Source: Promicromonospora thailandica
GTDB lineage: Bacteria > Actinomycetota > Actinomycetes > Actinomycetales > Cellulomonadaceae
DNA: 64,000 bases
Assembly (NCBI RefSeq): GCF_024171955.1
Contig: NZ_JAMTCS010000009.1
Coordinates: forward strand, 208,741 to 272,740
Direction of reading: 5' to 3'
The first letter of the stretch is position 1. Every line of letters starts with the position of its first letter. The notes beneath the pieces are model-generated. The model was given only the letters and a program-made list of their open reading frames with translations, was not told the DNA's origin and made no database searches. The position numbers and the translations under genes were made by a program. Shown here piece after piece: positions 42,245-51,337 of this stretch.

Positions 42245-43402
42245 TCAGCGGGCGGTCGGGGCGCCCGGCAGGAGCGTGGCGAGGTCGTAGCCGACCGGCT
42301 CGTCGAGCTGCTCGTACGTGCACGACCCCGGGTCACGGTCCGGGCGCCAGCGCTTGAACTGCGCGGTGTGCCGGAACCGGCTGTTCTCCATGTGGTCGTA
42401 ACCCACCTCGAGCACCCGCTCGGCGCGCAGGGGAGTGAACGACAGGTCCTTGCCCGCGCTCCAGCGGGACTGTGCGCCCGGCAGCCTGTCCCCGGCCTCG
42501 GCGCCCGCAGGGTCGGTCCACCCGTGCCAGGGATGCTCCTCCGCGGCCGGCGTACCGGGCTCGACGACGAGCGGGGCCAGCTCCTCCACCAGCTCGGCCC
42601 GCCGGGCGGCCGAGAAGGACGCCGCGACCCCGACGAACTGGAGGCGGGGCTCGGGCCCGTCCTCGTCCCAGAGGCCGAGCAGCAGCGACCCCACCAGCGG
42701 CGCCTGCTCCGTCGAGGTCTTGTGCAGGCGGTAGCCGGCCAGAACCACGTCGGCCGTGCGGGAGTGCTTGATCTTCAGCATGGCGCGCTTGTTCGGCGCG
42801 TACGCGCCGTCCGCGGGCTTGGCGACGACGCCGTCCAGCCCCGCGCCCTCGAACGAGTCGAACCACCCCTCCGCCACCGCCGCGTCCTGCGTGCGGGGCG
42901 TCGCGAAGACCAGCGGGCCGGAGAGCCCCAGACCGTCCAGCGCCGCGACCCGTTCGGACAGGGGCCGGTCCATGAGCGGGTCGTCGCCCAGGGCCAGCAC
43001 GTCGAACACCACGAGCGCGGCCGGTGTGGTCTCCGCGAGCATGGTCACCCGGGACGCCGCCGGGTGGATCCGCTGCGACAGCAGGTCGAAGTCCAGGTGC
43101 GCCGCGCCGCCGTCGGGCGCCCGCGCGATCACGATCTCGCCGTCCACGACGCAGCGTTCCGGCAGGGCCTCCCGGACGGCCGCGACGACGTCCGGGAAGT
43201 AGCGGTCCATGGGCTTGCCGTTGCGGGAGTCGATCCGCACCTCGTCTCCGTCGCGGTAGACGATCGCGCGGAAACCGTCCCACTTCGGCTCGTAGACCCA
43301 GGCGGGTCCGGCGCCGGTGACGGACTGTGCGGGTACCGACGCCACGCTCTTGGCGAGCATCGGCCGCACCGGGGGCTGCACGGGCAGGTGGAGAGTGGTC
43401 AC
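42245..43402 (-). CDS. ligC: ATP-dependent DNA ligase, LigC type
   Basis: This 385-residue ligase has the nucleotidyltransferase motif I YEPKWDGFRA with adenylated Lys40, motif III DGEIVI, motif IV DGVVAKP (about 192-198), motif V MLKIKHS (about 207-213), and an OB domain. It lacks the polymerase and nuclease domains of LigD and fits the stand-alone mycobacterial LigC group, which works with separate repair polymerases. A LigD-type polymerase gene is 1 kb further on the same strand, but no Ku gene is in the window. Confidence 0.9.
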   Translation of the reverse strand: MTTLHLPVQPPVRPMLAKSVASVPAQSVTGAGPAWVYEPKWDGFRAIVYRDGDEVRIDSRNGKPMDRYFPDVVAAVREALPERCVVDGEIVIARAPDGGAAHLDFDLLSQRIHPAASRVTMLAETTPAALVVFDVLALGDDPLMDRPLSERVAALDGLGLSGPLVFATPRTQDAAVAEGWFDSFEGAGLDGVVAKPADGAYAPNKRAMLKIKHSRTADVVLAGYRLHKTSTEQAPLVGSLLLGLWDEDGPEPRLQFVGVAASFSAARRAELVEELAPLVVEPGTPAAEEHPWHGWTDPAGAEAGDRLPGAQSRWSAGKDLSFTPLRAERVLEVGYDHMENSRFRHTAQFKRWRPDRDPGSCTYEQLDEPVGYDLATLLPGAPTAR

Positions 43403-43416
43403 AGGACGAGCCTGCC

Positions 43417-43980
43417 TCAGCGCGGCGTGTACCGCAGGTAGACGCTCCCGTCGGAGAACGTGCGGATGTCCGCGAGGCGCAGGCCGAGACGGGCCCCGGG
43501 CGGCAGCGCCGCGAGTCCGCCGCCCACCACCTCGGGGAAGACGATGAAGCGGAAGTCGTCGATCAGACCTTGCCGGATGGCCTCGGCGGCCAGCGTCGGC
43601 CCGCCGACGGCGGTGACCCCGGGCCGCTCGTCCGCGATCCGCCGCAGGTCGGCCGGCCGCAGGTCACGGATGATCCGGGTGCGCTTCGAGGTGACGGCCT
43701 TCTGCGGCAGCGTGGACGACGCGACGAACTTGTCGGCGGCGCGCCAGATGCTCGCGAACCGGGCGTGCACGGGATTGTTGCCGTACTGCTCCTCGTAGGT
43801 CTCCCAGAAGACCTGCGTGCGGTACATGTCGCGGCCCAGCACGTACGTGGAGACGTCAGCCTCCATCTCGTTGACGAACGCGTGCACCTCGTCCGTCGGC
43901 ATCGCCCAGTCGAACTTCCCCTCGGTGTCGGCCGTGTACCCGTCGGCGGACATGTTCGCCCAGTAGCGCAGAGTTCCCAT
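43417..43980 (-). CDS. DHFR/RibD-C family reductase
   Basis: This 187-residue protein begins MGTLRYWANMSADGYTADTE, with the family S-x-D-G-Y motif, has TYVLGRDMYRTQVFW as the nucleotide-binding loop region, AVGGPTLAAEAI in the NADPH site, and ends FSDGSVYLRY. It is the third member of this family in the window and sits between the DNA ligase and the small SAP-like gene. Its reaction is not known; nothing links it to DNA repair apart from position. Confidence 0.87.
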   Translation of the reverse strand: MGTLRYWANMSADGYTADTEGKFDWAMPTDEVHAFVNEMEADVSTYVLGRDMYRTQVFWETYEEQYGNNPVHARFASIWRAADKFVASSTLPQKAVTSKRTRIIRDLRPADLRRIADERPGVTAVGGPTLAAEAIRQGLIDDFRFIVFPEVVGGGLAALPPGARLGLRLADIRTFSDGSVYLRYTPR

Positions 43981-44103
43981 GGCCCTATCCGACCACGGAG
44001 CCGGACAAAACTCCTCGATCGTGCACGTGCGAGTCACGGCGGGCTGCGCCATCGTGGCAGGGAACGACCACCCCGAGCGTGATCCCGAGCGGGAGGAGCA
44101 GCC

Positions 44104-44373
44104 ATGCCGAAGCGTGATCCGGGTCCGAGCGTCAAGGACAAGGAGCTGTACGAGAAGCTGCGCGACGAGGGCAGCTCGAAGGAGAAGTCCGCGCGCATCG
44201 CCAACGCTGCCGCCGGATCGTCCCGCAAGAGCGTCGGGCGCAAGGGCGGCAAGGCGGGCGACTACGACGACTGGACCGTCGAGCACCTGCGCAAGCGGGC
44301 CGCCGAGATCGGCATCCCGGGCCGCTCGTCGATGCGCAAGAACGAGCTGATCAAGGCGCTGCGCTCGCACTGA
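44104..44373 (+). CDS. small Rho-N/SAP-like DNA-associated protein
   Basis: This 89-residue basic protein has an N-terminal half (KDKELYEKLRDEGSSKEKSA) that matches the actinobacterial DUF7218-type family. The C-terminal half (WTVEHLRKRAAEIGIPGRSS ... KNELIKALRS) is a Rho-N or SAP-like helix-extended-helix motif that usually binds nucleic acid. GGGAGGAG lies upstream of the ATG. It lies between ligase and polymerase genes, so a role in handling DNA ends is possible but only inferred. Confidence 0.75.
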   Translation: MPKRDPGPSVKDKELYEKLRDEGSSKEKSARIANAAAGSSRKSVGRKGGKAGDYDDWTVEHLRKRAAEIGIPGRSSMRKNELIKALRSH

Positions 44374-44380
44374 GCGCGGC

Positions 44381-45472
44381 TCAGTCCTCCGACCGGACCC
44401 GGTCCTTGGCCCGGCTCGGCTGGACCCGCTTCGGCTCACCCGGCATCTTCGGGTACTCCGGCGGATAGGGCAGGTCACCGAGGCCCTCGGCCTCGTCGCG
44501 GGCCGCGAGCTCCAGCGCCGCCTCCAGGGAGCAGTCCAGGGCCGGGTCCCGGTCCGCGCGGAGCGGGGCGAACAGGTCGCCCCGCTCCGCGAACCGGTCC
44601 GGCGCCGTCAGCACGTCGAAGTCGTCCGGGTGCACGTCGGCGACCTCGTCCCAGTCCAGCGGCATCGACACGGTCGCGCGCCCGTTCGCGCGGATCGAGT
44701 ACGCCGACGCGATGGTGCGGTCGCGCGCCATCTGGTTGTAGTCCACGAAGATCGCCTCGCCACGCTCCTCCTTCCACCACCGCGTGGTCACCTTCCCCGG
44801 CAGGCGCCGCTCCAGCTCCCGCCCGACGGCGATCGTGGCGCGTCGCGCCTCGGTGAACGACCACCGCGGCTCCAGAGGGACGAACACGTGCAGGCCCCGC
44901 CCGCCCGACGTCTTGGGGTACCCCGTCAGACCCAGCTCGCCCAGCAGCTCCCGCAGGTGCGGGGCCACCGCCGCGGCGTCGTCGAAGTCCGTGCCCGGCT
45001 GCGGGTCCAGGTCGATCCGGAGCTGGTCCACCGCCTCGACGTCGTCCCGGCGCACCGGCCACGGGTGGAACGTCAGCGTGCCCATGTTCGCCGCCCAGGC
45101 CACCACCGCCGGCTCCGTGGGGCACACCTCGTCGGCCGTGCGACCCGACGGGAAGGCGATGGTCGCCGTCTCGACGTACGGCGGGGCACCCTGCGGGATG
45201 CGCTTCTGGTAGAAGCCGTCACCCTTCGGGTCGTCCGGCTTCGGCGTGCGCGTCGCCAGGTGCGCACCCTCGTGCCAGCCCTTCGGCCAGCGCTCCAACG
45301 TCGTCGGACGGTGCAGCAGCGCCCCGGTGATCCCGTCCGCCACCGCGACGAAGTACTCGACCACCTGCAGCTTGGTGATGCCGCGGGGGAACACGACACG
45401 GTCAGGGCTCGTGACGCGCACCGTGCGGCCAGCGACATCGAGCTCCACGGCGGGGGTCTTGGATGCGGCCAT
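44381..45472 (-). CDS. stand-alone LigD-type polymerase/primase
   Basis: This 363-residue archaeo-eukaryotic-primase-like repair polymerase corresponds to the polymerase domain of LigD (PolDom). The metal-binding DLDPQPG (Asp-x-Asp, about 157-163), the SGGRGLHVFVPL block with His (about 192-203) and a third acidic site in FVDYNQMARDRTI are present. Mycobacterial PrimPol/PolD relatives fill gaps and extend DNA ends with ribonucleotides. The GAAAC region before the ATG has no strong ribosome binding site. It pairs functionally with the LigC-like ligase nearby. Confidence 0.92.
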   Translation of the reverse strand: MAASKTPAVELDVAGRTVRVTSPDRVVFPRGITKLQVVEYFVAVADGITGALLHRPTTLERWPKGWHEGAHLATRTPKPDDPKGDGFYQKRIPQGAPPYVETATIAFPSGRTADEVCPTEPAVVAWAANMGTLTFHPWPVRRDDVEAVDQLRIDLDPQPGTDFDDAAAVAPHLRELLGELGLTGYPKTSGGRGLHVFVPLEPRWSFTEARRATIAVGRELERRLPGKVTTRWWKEERGEAIFVDYNQMARDRTIASAYSIRANGRATVSMPLDWDEVADVHPDDFDVLTAPDRFAERGDLFAPLRADRDPALDCSLEAALELAARDEAEGLGDLPYPPEYPKMPGEPKRVQPSRAKDRVRSED

Positions 45473-45481
45473 GGTCCGAAA

Positions 45482-46093
45482 CTAGCGTCCCAGCAGCTCT
45501 CTCGCCGCCGCGAGCGCCCGGTGCGCCGCGGGCCGGCCGACCACGCGGGCACGCTGGTCGAGCAGCCGGGCCGCGCGACGCAGGTCAGCACCCCGCCCCG
45601 CCAGCGCGACGAGCAGCGGCACCGCGGCCTCCGCACCCACGGTGCGGGCGACGTCGACCGCGGTGCGCGTCAGGCTCGTGACCGCCACACCCGCCAGCCG
45701 CACCGTGTCGGACGCCAGACCCGGCGTCCGCCGGACCAGCAGGCCCGGGCGGGCCGTGGGGCAGTGCGTCCCGGGGGCGTACGCCACCTCCACGGGCGCA
45801 CCCGGCGGCCACGTGGCGGCCGGCCCGCCGGCGTACCAGCCCGTGTGCACCCACGCGGCCGTCGCGGCCGCCAGCACGCACCGGGACGGGACGACGCGCG
45901 CGAGGGCCGGCGCCCGGTGCCGCGGCTCGACGACGGTGCCCGCGCCGACCCCCGCGCCGTCGTACAGCTCGACCAGCACGCCGGAGCGGCGCAGGTCCGC
46001 CCACGCGACCCGGCCACCCACGTGCGCGGGCGTGACCAGCAGGGGCGCGGGGGCCGGGCGGACGTCCAGGAGCGCGGCGAGCGACGACGACAT
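45482..46093 (-). CDS. hypothetical protein, AbiEi/type IV TA-like
   Basis: This 203-residue protein has an N-terminal HTH-like segment (HVGGRVAWADLRRSGVLVEL) and a central LARVVPSRCVLAAATAAWVH. A later AVTSLTRTAVDVART strand resembles the C-terminal domain of AbiEi-like and related actinobacterial proteins. No toxin partner (AbiEii nucleotidyltransferase) is adjacent. Function unknown. It is not overlapping its neighbours, and the terminator of the DUF349 gene lies just before its start. Confidence 0.55.
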   Translation of the reverse strand: MSSSLAALLDVRPAPAPLLVTPAHVGGRVAWADLRRSGVLVELYDGAGVGAGTVVEPRHRAPALARVVPSRCVLAAATAAWVHTGWYAGGPAATWPPGAPVEVAYAPGTHCPTARPGLLVRRTPGLASDTVRLAGVAVTSLTRTAVDVARTVGAEAAVPLLVALAGRGADLRRAARLLDQRARVVGRPAAHRALAAARELLGR

Positions 46094-46110
46094 CCCCTGA
46101 ACCTATGCGC

Positions 46111-46147
46111 AGCGGGCCCGGTCGCGCAGTGCACGACCGGGCCCGCT
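46111..46147 (-). terminator. terminator of the DUF349 gene
   Basis: A perfect 14-bp stem AGCGGGCCCGGTCG / CGACCGGGCCCGCT with a 9-nt loop lies about 20 bases after the DUF349 stop codon on the minus strand. Confidence 0.75.
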
Positions 46148-46167
46148 GTGGACGACGTCCTCGGGCG

Positions 46168-48141
46168 TCAGCCCCGGGAGTCCTCGGCGGCCTTGACGAC
46201 CTGCTCCAGCCAGGAGCGGCGCGCCGTGACCGCGGCCTCCAGCTCGGCCACCTTCCGCTTGTCGCCCTTGGCCTGGGCGGCGGCGAGGTCGGCCTCGAGA
46301 CCGGCGATCGCGGCCTCCAGCTGTGCGGCGGCGCCCTCGGCACGCGCCCGCGTCTCCGGGTTGGTGCGGCGCCACTGCGCCTGGTCGGCGTCACGGATCG
46401 CGGTCTCGACCGCACGCAGCCGACCCTCGACACGCTGGATGTCGCCGCGGGGCACCTTGCCGGCCTCCTCCCAGCGCTCCTGGATGTTGCGCAGCGCGGC
46501 CTTGGCCTTGTTCAGGTCCTTGACCGGGACCAGCGCCTCCGCCTCGACGAGCAGCTCCTCCTTGACCTTGAGGTTCTCGCCGTACTCCGCGTCGATCACC
46601 GCGTTCTCGGCGTCCCGGGCCTGGAAGAACCGGTCCTGCGCGGCCCGGAACCGGGCCCACAGGGCGTCGTCGTCCTTGCGGGACGCGCGCCCCGCCGCCT
46701 TCCATCGCGCCATGAGGTCGCGGTAGGCACCGGCCGTGTAGCCCCAGTCCGTGCTGGTCGAGAGCGCCTCGGCCTCGGACACCAGCTTCTCCTTCTCGAT
46801 CTTCGCGGCGCTGTTGCGCTGCTCCAGGTCGGCGAAGAAGTGCCGGCGCTCGCGGTCGAACGCCGTGCGCGCGTGGCTGAACCGCTTCCAGAGGGACTCC
46901 TCCGTGGGGCGGTCGATGCGCGGACCGGACCGCTGGGCCTCCTTCCAGCGGTCCAGCAGGGAGCGCAGCTCCTCGCCGGCGGGGCGCCACTGCATCTTGT
47001 TCGGGTCGGTCGCCGCGATCTTCTCGGCGGCCTCCACGATCGCGGTGCGGGCGGCGACGGCCTCGGCCTTCGCGGCGGCCCGCGCCGCCTCCAGGGCGGC
47101 ACGGCGCTCGGCCGCACGGCCCCGCAGGGCCTCGACCCGGGCGCGCAGGCCGTCCAGGTCGCCGACGGCGGCCGGCTCCGCGGTCTCCTCGCCCAGCTTC
47201 TGCAGGGTCTGGTCGATCTCCCGCACCGACAGGTCGGCGCTCTCCAGGCGGGCCTCGAACAGCCCGACCTTCGCGTTCAGGTCCAGGTACCGGCGCACGT
47301 ACAGCGCGAGCGCCTCCGGGGTGCTCACGCCGGGGAACTGGCCCACGACGCGCTCACCGGCGGCCTCGCGCACGTAGACCGTACCCTCGTCGTCCACGCG
47401 GCCGAACTTCTCGGCCTCGGCGTGCGCGACGGCGTCGGCGGCGGCGGGCACGACCGGTGCCGGTGCGGCGGCCGGGGTTGCCTGCGCGGCCGGAGCCGCC
47501 GGGGTGCCGGGCTTGCGCGGCCGGGGCCGGGCCAGTGCGGCGGGCGACGGGATGGCGGACGGCTTCGGCGTGGGTTCCGGGGCCTGGGCCGCGGGTGCGT
47601 CGGCCGGAGCGTCGGCCTGCTCGGAGGTCTCCGCCGCCGGGGTCTCGGCGGCGGGTGCTTCCGCGGGCGCGTCGTCGGTCGCCGCCGGGGGCTCGGACGC
47701 CTCTGCCGGTCCCGGTGCGTCCTCGGCGACCGGCTGCTCGGCCGGTGCCTCCGTGGCGGTCGCGGTCTCTGCGGCCGCGGCCTCCTCGGCCGGCGCCTCC
47801 GTGGCGGTGGGCTCCTCGGTCGCGGCTGCCTCTGCCTCCGGCTCGGCCGCCACCTCCGCGGGCGCGTCCGCCGTCTCCGCGGCAGGTGCCTCTTCCGCGG
47901 CTGCCTCTTCCGCGGGTACCTCTTCGGCAGGGGCCTCCTCGGCAGCCTCAGGAGTCGCGTCCACCGCGGTCCCGGACTCGGCGGCCTCGGGCGCGGCGTC
48001 CGCTGCCGGAGCCTCCTCGGCGCTGTCCGCCGCGCTCACCGCCTCGGCGGGGGCGTCGGCTGCGGTCGGAGTCTCGGCCACGGGCTCGGCGGGCACGTCC
48101 TGCTGGACGGGCTCGGACGAGCGTGAAGTGGGTTCGCTCAC
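46168..48141 (-). CDS. DUF349 domain protein
   Basis: This 657-residue protein has a disordered N-terminal third (about 1-210) made almost only of Ala, Glu, Pro and Thr, followed by four or five DUF349 repeats. These are helical units with W-x-x-A-G-x-x-x-R-x-x-D-x-x-L-W-x-R-F signatures, for example WKAAGRASRKDDDALWARFR. It ends in a coiled coil (EADLAAAQAKGDKRKVAELE). DUF349 proteins are cytoplasmic; their role is not settled. The GTG start overlaps the PPIase stop (GTGA), forming an operon. Confidence 0.88.
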   Translation of the reverse strand: MSEPTSRSSEPVQQDVPAEPVAETPTAADAPAEAVSAADSAEEAPAADAAPEAAESGTAVDATPEAAEEAPAEEVPAEEAAAEEAPAAETADAPAEVAAEPEAEAAATEEPTATEAPAEEAAAAETATATEAPAEQPVAEDAPGPAEASEPPAATDDAPAEAPAAETPAAETSEQADAPADAPAAQAPEPTPKPSAIPSPAALARPRPRKPGTPAAPAAQATPAAAPAPVVPAAADAVAHAEAEKFGRVDDEGTVYVREAAGERVVGQFPGVSTPEALALYVRRYLDLNAKVGLFEARLESADLSVREIDQTLQKLGEETAEPAAVGDLDGLRARVEALRGRAAERRAALEAARAAAKAEAVAARTAIVEAAEKIAATDPNKMQWRPAGEELRSLLDRWKEAQRSGPRIDRPTEESLWKRFSHARTAFDRERRHFFADLEQRNSAAKIEKEKLVSEAEALSTSTDWGYTAGAYRDLMARWKAAGRASRKDDDALWARFRAAQDRFFQARDAENAVIDAEYGENLKVKEELLVEAEALVPVKDLNKAKAALRNIQERWEEAGKVPRGDIQRVEGRLRAVETAIRDADQAQWRRTNPETRARAEGAAAQLEAAIAGLEADLAAAQAKGDKRKVAELEAAVTARRSWLEQVVKAAEDSRG

Positions 48142-48920
48142 TGGGTCTCAACTCCTTCGATGGTGACGGGGTTGGCGGGTGCGCCGTCGGTGACACCGGC
48201 CGCGGCCCCCTCGTCAGCGACTGCCCGGACGAAGTCCAGGCCGGATGTGATCGTGCCGAAGACCGTGTACCCGCCGGCGTCGTCGGACGGGATGGTCGAT
48301 TCCTCGTAGACGAGGAAGAACTGGGAGCCCATGGACTCGCCGTCGCCGCCCACGCGGGCCATGGCAACGGTACCCGCGGGGTAGACGCCGTCCTCCGGGT
48401 CGTTCTCGATCGGGCCGAAGCTGTAGCCCGGGCTGCCGGAGCCGCTGGCCGTCGGGTCGCCGCACTGGAGCACGTAGATGTTCTGCGTGGTGAGGCGGTG
48501 GCAGGAGGTGTCGTCGAAGTACCCCTCCTGGGCCAGGCTGACGAAGTTGGCGACCGCCTGCGGCGCCGCGGAGCCGTCGAGCTCCATGACGATGTCGGAC
48601 TCCGTGTCCCCCGAGCACGCCCGCAGCGTCACGGTCCAGGTCCGGTCCTCGGCGACCGACGGTTCGGCCAGCTCGTACGAGTCGCGGGCCTCGGTGACCC
48701 CGGCGGGGCAGGACCCGGCGGCGGCGTCCGCGGCGTCGGCCGTGCGGTTGTCGTCGATCAGCGCCGCGACAGCGAAGGCGCCCACGAGGGCCAGCACGGT
48801 GAACAGGGCGATCAGGCTCCAGAGCCGCTGCCTCCGGGCGCGCCTGGCCGCCTGCCGCTGCTCGCGCTTGCGGTCCTGCTTGGCCTGCTGCGCGCGCTGC
48901 CGCTGCTTGGTGGAGGCCAC
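48138..48920 (-). CDS. membrane-anchored peptidyl-prolyl isomerase (cyclophilin)
   Basis: This 260-residue protein has a basic, Gln/Arg-rich cytoplasmic N-terminus (1-32), one membrane helix (about 33-55, LWSLIALFTVLALVGAFAVA) and an extracytoplasmic cyclophilin domain (about 95-260). NFVSLAQEGYFDDTSCHRL and SQFFLVYEES (normally S-Q-F-F-I) are family blocks. The catalytic Arg of classical cyclophilins (F-H-R) corresponds to C-H-R-L here. GTG at 48920 with GGAAGGGA upstream was chosen over an upstream GTG. It is translated together with the DUF349 protein. Confidence 0.9.
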   Translation of the reverse strand: MASTKQRQRAQQAKQDRKREQRQAARRARRQRLWSLIALFTVLALVGAFAVAALIDDNRTADAADAAAGSCPAGVTEARDSYELAEPSVAEDRTWTVTLRACSGDTESDIVMELDGSAAPQAVANFVSLAQEGYFDDTSCHRLTTQNIYVLQCGDPTASGSGSPGYSFGPIENDPEDGVYPAGTVAMARVGGDGESMGSQFFLVYEESTIPSDDAGGYTVFGTITSGLDFVRAVADEGAAAGVTDGAPANPVTIEGVETQ

Positions 48921-49135
48921 CGCGTTCCCTTCCCCGTGCTCTCTCGTGCCCGCCTCGACCCAGGGCGTGGTCGGGCTGGACCGTTTCACCACTGGATCCG
49001 GGGCGAATCACCCCGTGCGGGGACAGTGTAGGCATCCGACGCCAGCTCATACCGTCCGAGCGGTCCCACCGAGGGGTGAACACCGCGTCCGCGCACGCCC
49101 GGACGCACGTGGCGGCGGCGGGATAGCGTGGGTCC

Positions 49136-49804
49136 GTGCAGCTTCGCGTCGTGGTCGCGCCCGTGTTCGGAACCAACTGCTGCGTCGTGTCCGAGGGCGG
49201 TGACTGCGTCGTCGTCGACGCCGGCGCGGGCGTCGCGGACGCCGTCGTCCGCCTGGTGGACGACGCCGGGCTGACCCCGCGTGCCGTCCTCGCCACGCAC
49301 GGCCACGCCGACCACACGTGGGACGCCGGGGCGCTCTGCGCCCGGTACGGCATCCCCATGCGCCTGCACGAGGCCGACGCCTACCGTCTCGCCGACCCGT
49401 TCGCCACCCTCAGCCCTGCGCTGGAGTCCGCCCTGGGGCTGCACCGCGCCGACTACCGGGCGCCCACCGACGTCGAGCCGTTCGCCACACCGAACGGTTC
49501 GACGACGCTGGAGCTCGGCGCGCTCACGCTGCGGGCCCTGCACGCGCCGGGCCACACCGAGGGCTCGACGCTGTACCGGCTGGACGGCACCGTCCTGACC
49601 GGGGACGTGCTGTTCGCGGGGTCGGTCGGCCGCACCGACCTGCACGGCGGGTCCGAGGCCGTCATGGTCCGCACGCTGCGCGACGTCGTCGCGGCGCTCG
49701 ACCCGGCGCTCGCCGTCGTGCCGGGGCACGGCCCGGCCACCACCGTGGGCGACGAGCTCGACACCAATCCGTTCCTCGTCCGGGCTGTGGAAAACCCGGG
49801 CTGA
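49136..49804 (+). CDS. metallo-beta-lactamase fold hydrolase (glyoxalase II-like)
   Basis: This 222-residue protein has the zinc motif THGHADHTWD (H55, H57, D59, H60), a third His in APGHTEGST, Asp in LTGDVLFAGS, and the final His in VVPGHGPATT. Such proteins hydrolyse thioesters such as S-lactoylglutathione or mycothiol conjugates. A TAGCGT box eight bases before the GTG suggests a leaderless transcript. It sits just before hisS, as in many actinobacteria. Confidence 0.9.
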   Translation: MQLRVVVAPVFGTNCCVVSEGGDCVVVDAGAGVADAVVRLVDDAGLTPRAVLATHGHADHTWDAGALCARYGIPMRLHEADAYRLADPFATLSPALESALGLHRADYRAPTDVEPFATPNGSTTLELGALTLRALHAPGHTEGSTLYRLDGTVLTGDVLFAGSVGRTDLHGGSEAVMVRTLRDVVAALDPALAVVPGHGPATTVGDELDTNPFLVRAVENPG

Positions 49805-49834
49805 CACCGCCCGGGTCGTGGGAAGATCTGAGGC

Positions 49835-51205
49835 ATGGCAAAGCCCACCCCTCTCTCCGGTTTCCCCGAATGGCTCCCCGACGGTCGCATGGTCGAGCAG
49901 CACGTGCTCGACACCTTGCGGCACACGTTCGAGCTGCACGGGTTCGCCGGGATCGAGACGCGGGCCGTGGAGCCGCTCGACCAGCTGCTCCGCAAGGGGG
50001 AGACCTCCAAGGAGGTCTACCTGTTGTCGCGCCTGCAGGAGGAGCCGGGACAGGGCTCCGACAAGCAGCTCGGGCTGCACTTCGACCTCACCGTGCCCTT
50101 CGCCCGGTACGTGCTGGAGAACTCCGGCCGCATCGCCTTCCCCTTCCGGCGCTACCAGATCCAGAAGGTGTGGCGCGGCGAGCGCCCGCAGGAGGGCCGG
50201 TTCCGCGAGTTCGTCCAGGCCGACATCGACATCGTGGGCGCGGGCGAGCTGCCTTACCACTTCGAGGTCGAGGCGCCGCTGGTCATGGCGGAGGCGCTCG
50301 GCGCGCTGGGCGAGATCGGCCTGCCGCCCGTACGGATCCTCGTCAACAACCGCAAGGTCGCCGAGGGCTTCTACCGCGGCATCGGCCTGGACGACGTCGA
50401 GGGTGCGCTGCGGCAGATCGACAAGCTCGACAAGATCGGCCCGGAGAAGGTGTCCGAGCTGCTGGTGACCGAGGTCGGCGCGACCGAGGACCAGGCCAAG
50501 GCGTGCCTGGCGCTCGCGTCGATCTCCGGGTCGGACGCGTCCGTGATCGCGGAGGTGCGTGCGCTGGCCGAGTCGCACGACGCCGTGACCGAGCTGCTGG
50601 AGACCGGCCTCGGCGAGCTCGGGGCCCTGATCGAGGCGGCGTCCCGCCGGGCGCCCGGCGTGGTCGTGGCCGACCTGAAGATCGCCCGTGGCCTGGACTA
50701 CTACACCGGTTCCGTGTACGAGACGGTGCTGGTGGGGCACGAGCAGCTCGGCTCGATCTGCTCCGGCGGCCGCTACGACACCCTCGCCTCGGACGGCAAG
50801 AACACCTACCCGGGCGTCGGTCTGTCGATCGGCGTCTCGCGCCTCGTGTCGCGGCTGCTGTCGGCGGAGCTCGCGCAGGCCACGCGGTCGGTGCCGTCGG
50901 CGGTGCTCGTCGCGGTCACCTCGGAGGAGGAGCGGGCCGAGTCGGACGCGGTGGCGACGGCGCTGCGTGCCCGCGGCATCCCCGTGGAGGTGGCGCCGAA
51001 CGCGGCGAAGTTCGGCAAGCAGATCAAGTACGCCGACCGGCGCGGCATCCCGTTCGTCTGGTTCCCGGGCTCGGTGGGGGAGGACGGGACCGTCGGCGCG
51101 GACCAGGTCAAGGACATCCGGTCCGGCGACCAGGTCGACGCCGCCGCCGCCGCCTGGGAGCCGCCCGCCGAGGACCGCTGGCCGCGCGTCGTCCCGCGCG
51201 GGTGA
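49835..51205 (+). CDS. hisS: histidyl-tRNA synthetase
   Basis: This 456-residue class II synthetase has motif 1 around VEPLDQLLRKG, motif 2 YQIQKVWRGERPQEGRFREF (with the catalytic Arg pair), the histidine-A motif GLDYYTGSVYE (about 287-297) and motif 3 GVGLSIGVSRLV. The C-terminal anticodon-binding domain follows. The length is normal. It follows the MBL gene by 30 bases. Confidence 0.96.
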   Translation: MAKPTPLSGFPEWLPDGRMVEQHVLDTLRHTFELHGFAGIETRAVEPLDQLLRKGETSKEVYLLSRLQEEPGQGSDKQLGLHFDLTVPFARYVLENSGRIAFPFRRYQIQKVWRGERPQEGRFREFVQADIDIVGAGELPYHFEVEAPLVMAEALGALGEIGLPPVRILVNNRKVAEGFYRGIGLDDVEGALRQIDKLDKIGPEKVSELLVTEVGATEDQAKACLALASISGSDASVIAEVRALAESHDAVTELLETGLGELGALIEAASRRAPGVVVADLKIARGLDYYTGSVYETVLVGHEQLGSICSGGRYDTLASDGKNTYPGVGLSIGVSRLVSRLLSAELAQATRSVPSAVLVAVTSEEERAESDAVATALRARGIPVEVAPNAAKFGKQIKYADRRGIPFVWFPGSVGEDGTVGADQVKDIRSGDQVDAAAAAWEPPAEDRWPRVVPRG

Positions 51206-51265
51206 ACTGGAGCGAACTGCCCGTATTGCCCGGATAGTTGAAGCCTGAATCGGCTAGCCTCGAAA

Positions 51266-51285
51266 CGGGGCCGGGCTCGGCCCCG
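51266..51285 (+). terminator. hairpin after hisS
   Basis: An 8-bp perfect stem CGGGGCCG / CGGCCCCG with a GGCT loop lies 60 bases after hisS. There is no T run, so the terminator role is tentative. Confidence 0.5.
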
Positions 51286-51337
51286 CGACGACACCGCCGG
51301 CCGATCTCGGCCCCCGGTCCGGGCAAGGGAACGGGTG

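Noticed and set aside
47430..48130. Plus-strand Ala/Ser/Gly-rich frame opposite the DUF349 gene
   Set aside because: It is the complement of the Ala/Glu/Pro-rich N-terminal region of the DUF349 protein; low complexity opens several frames at once.
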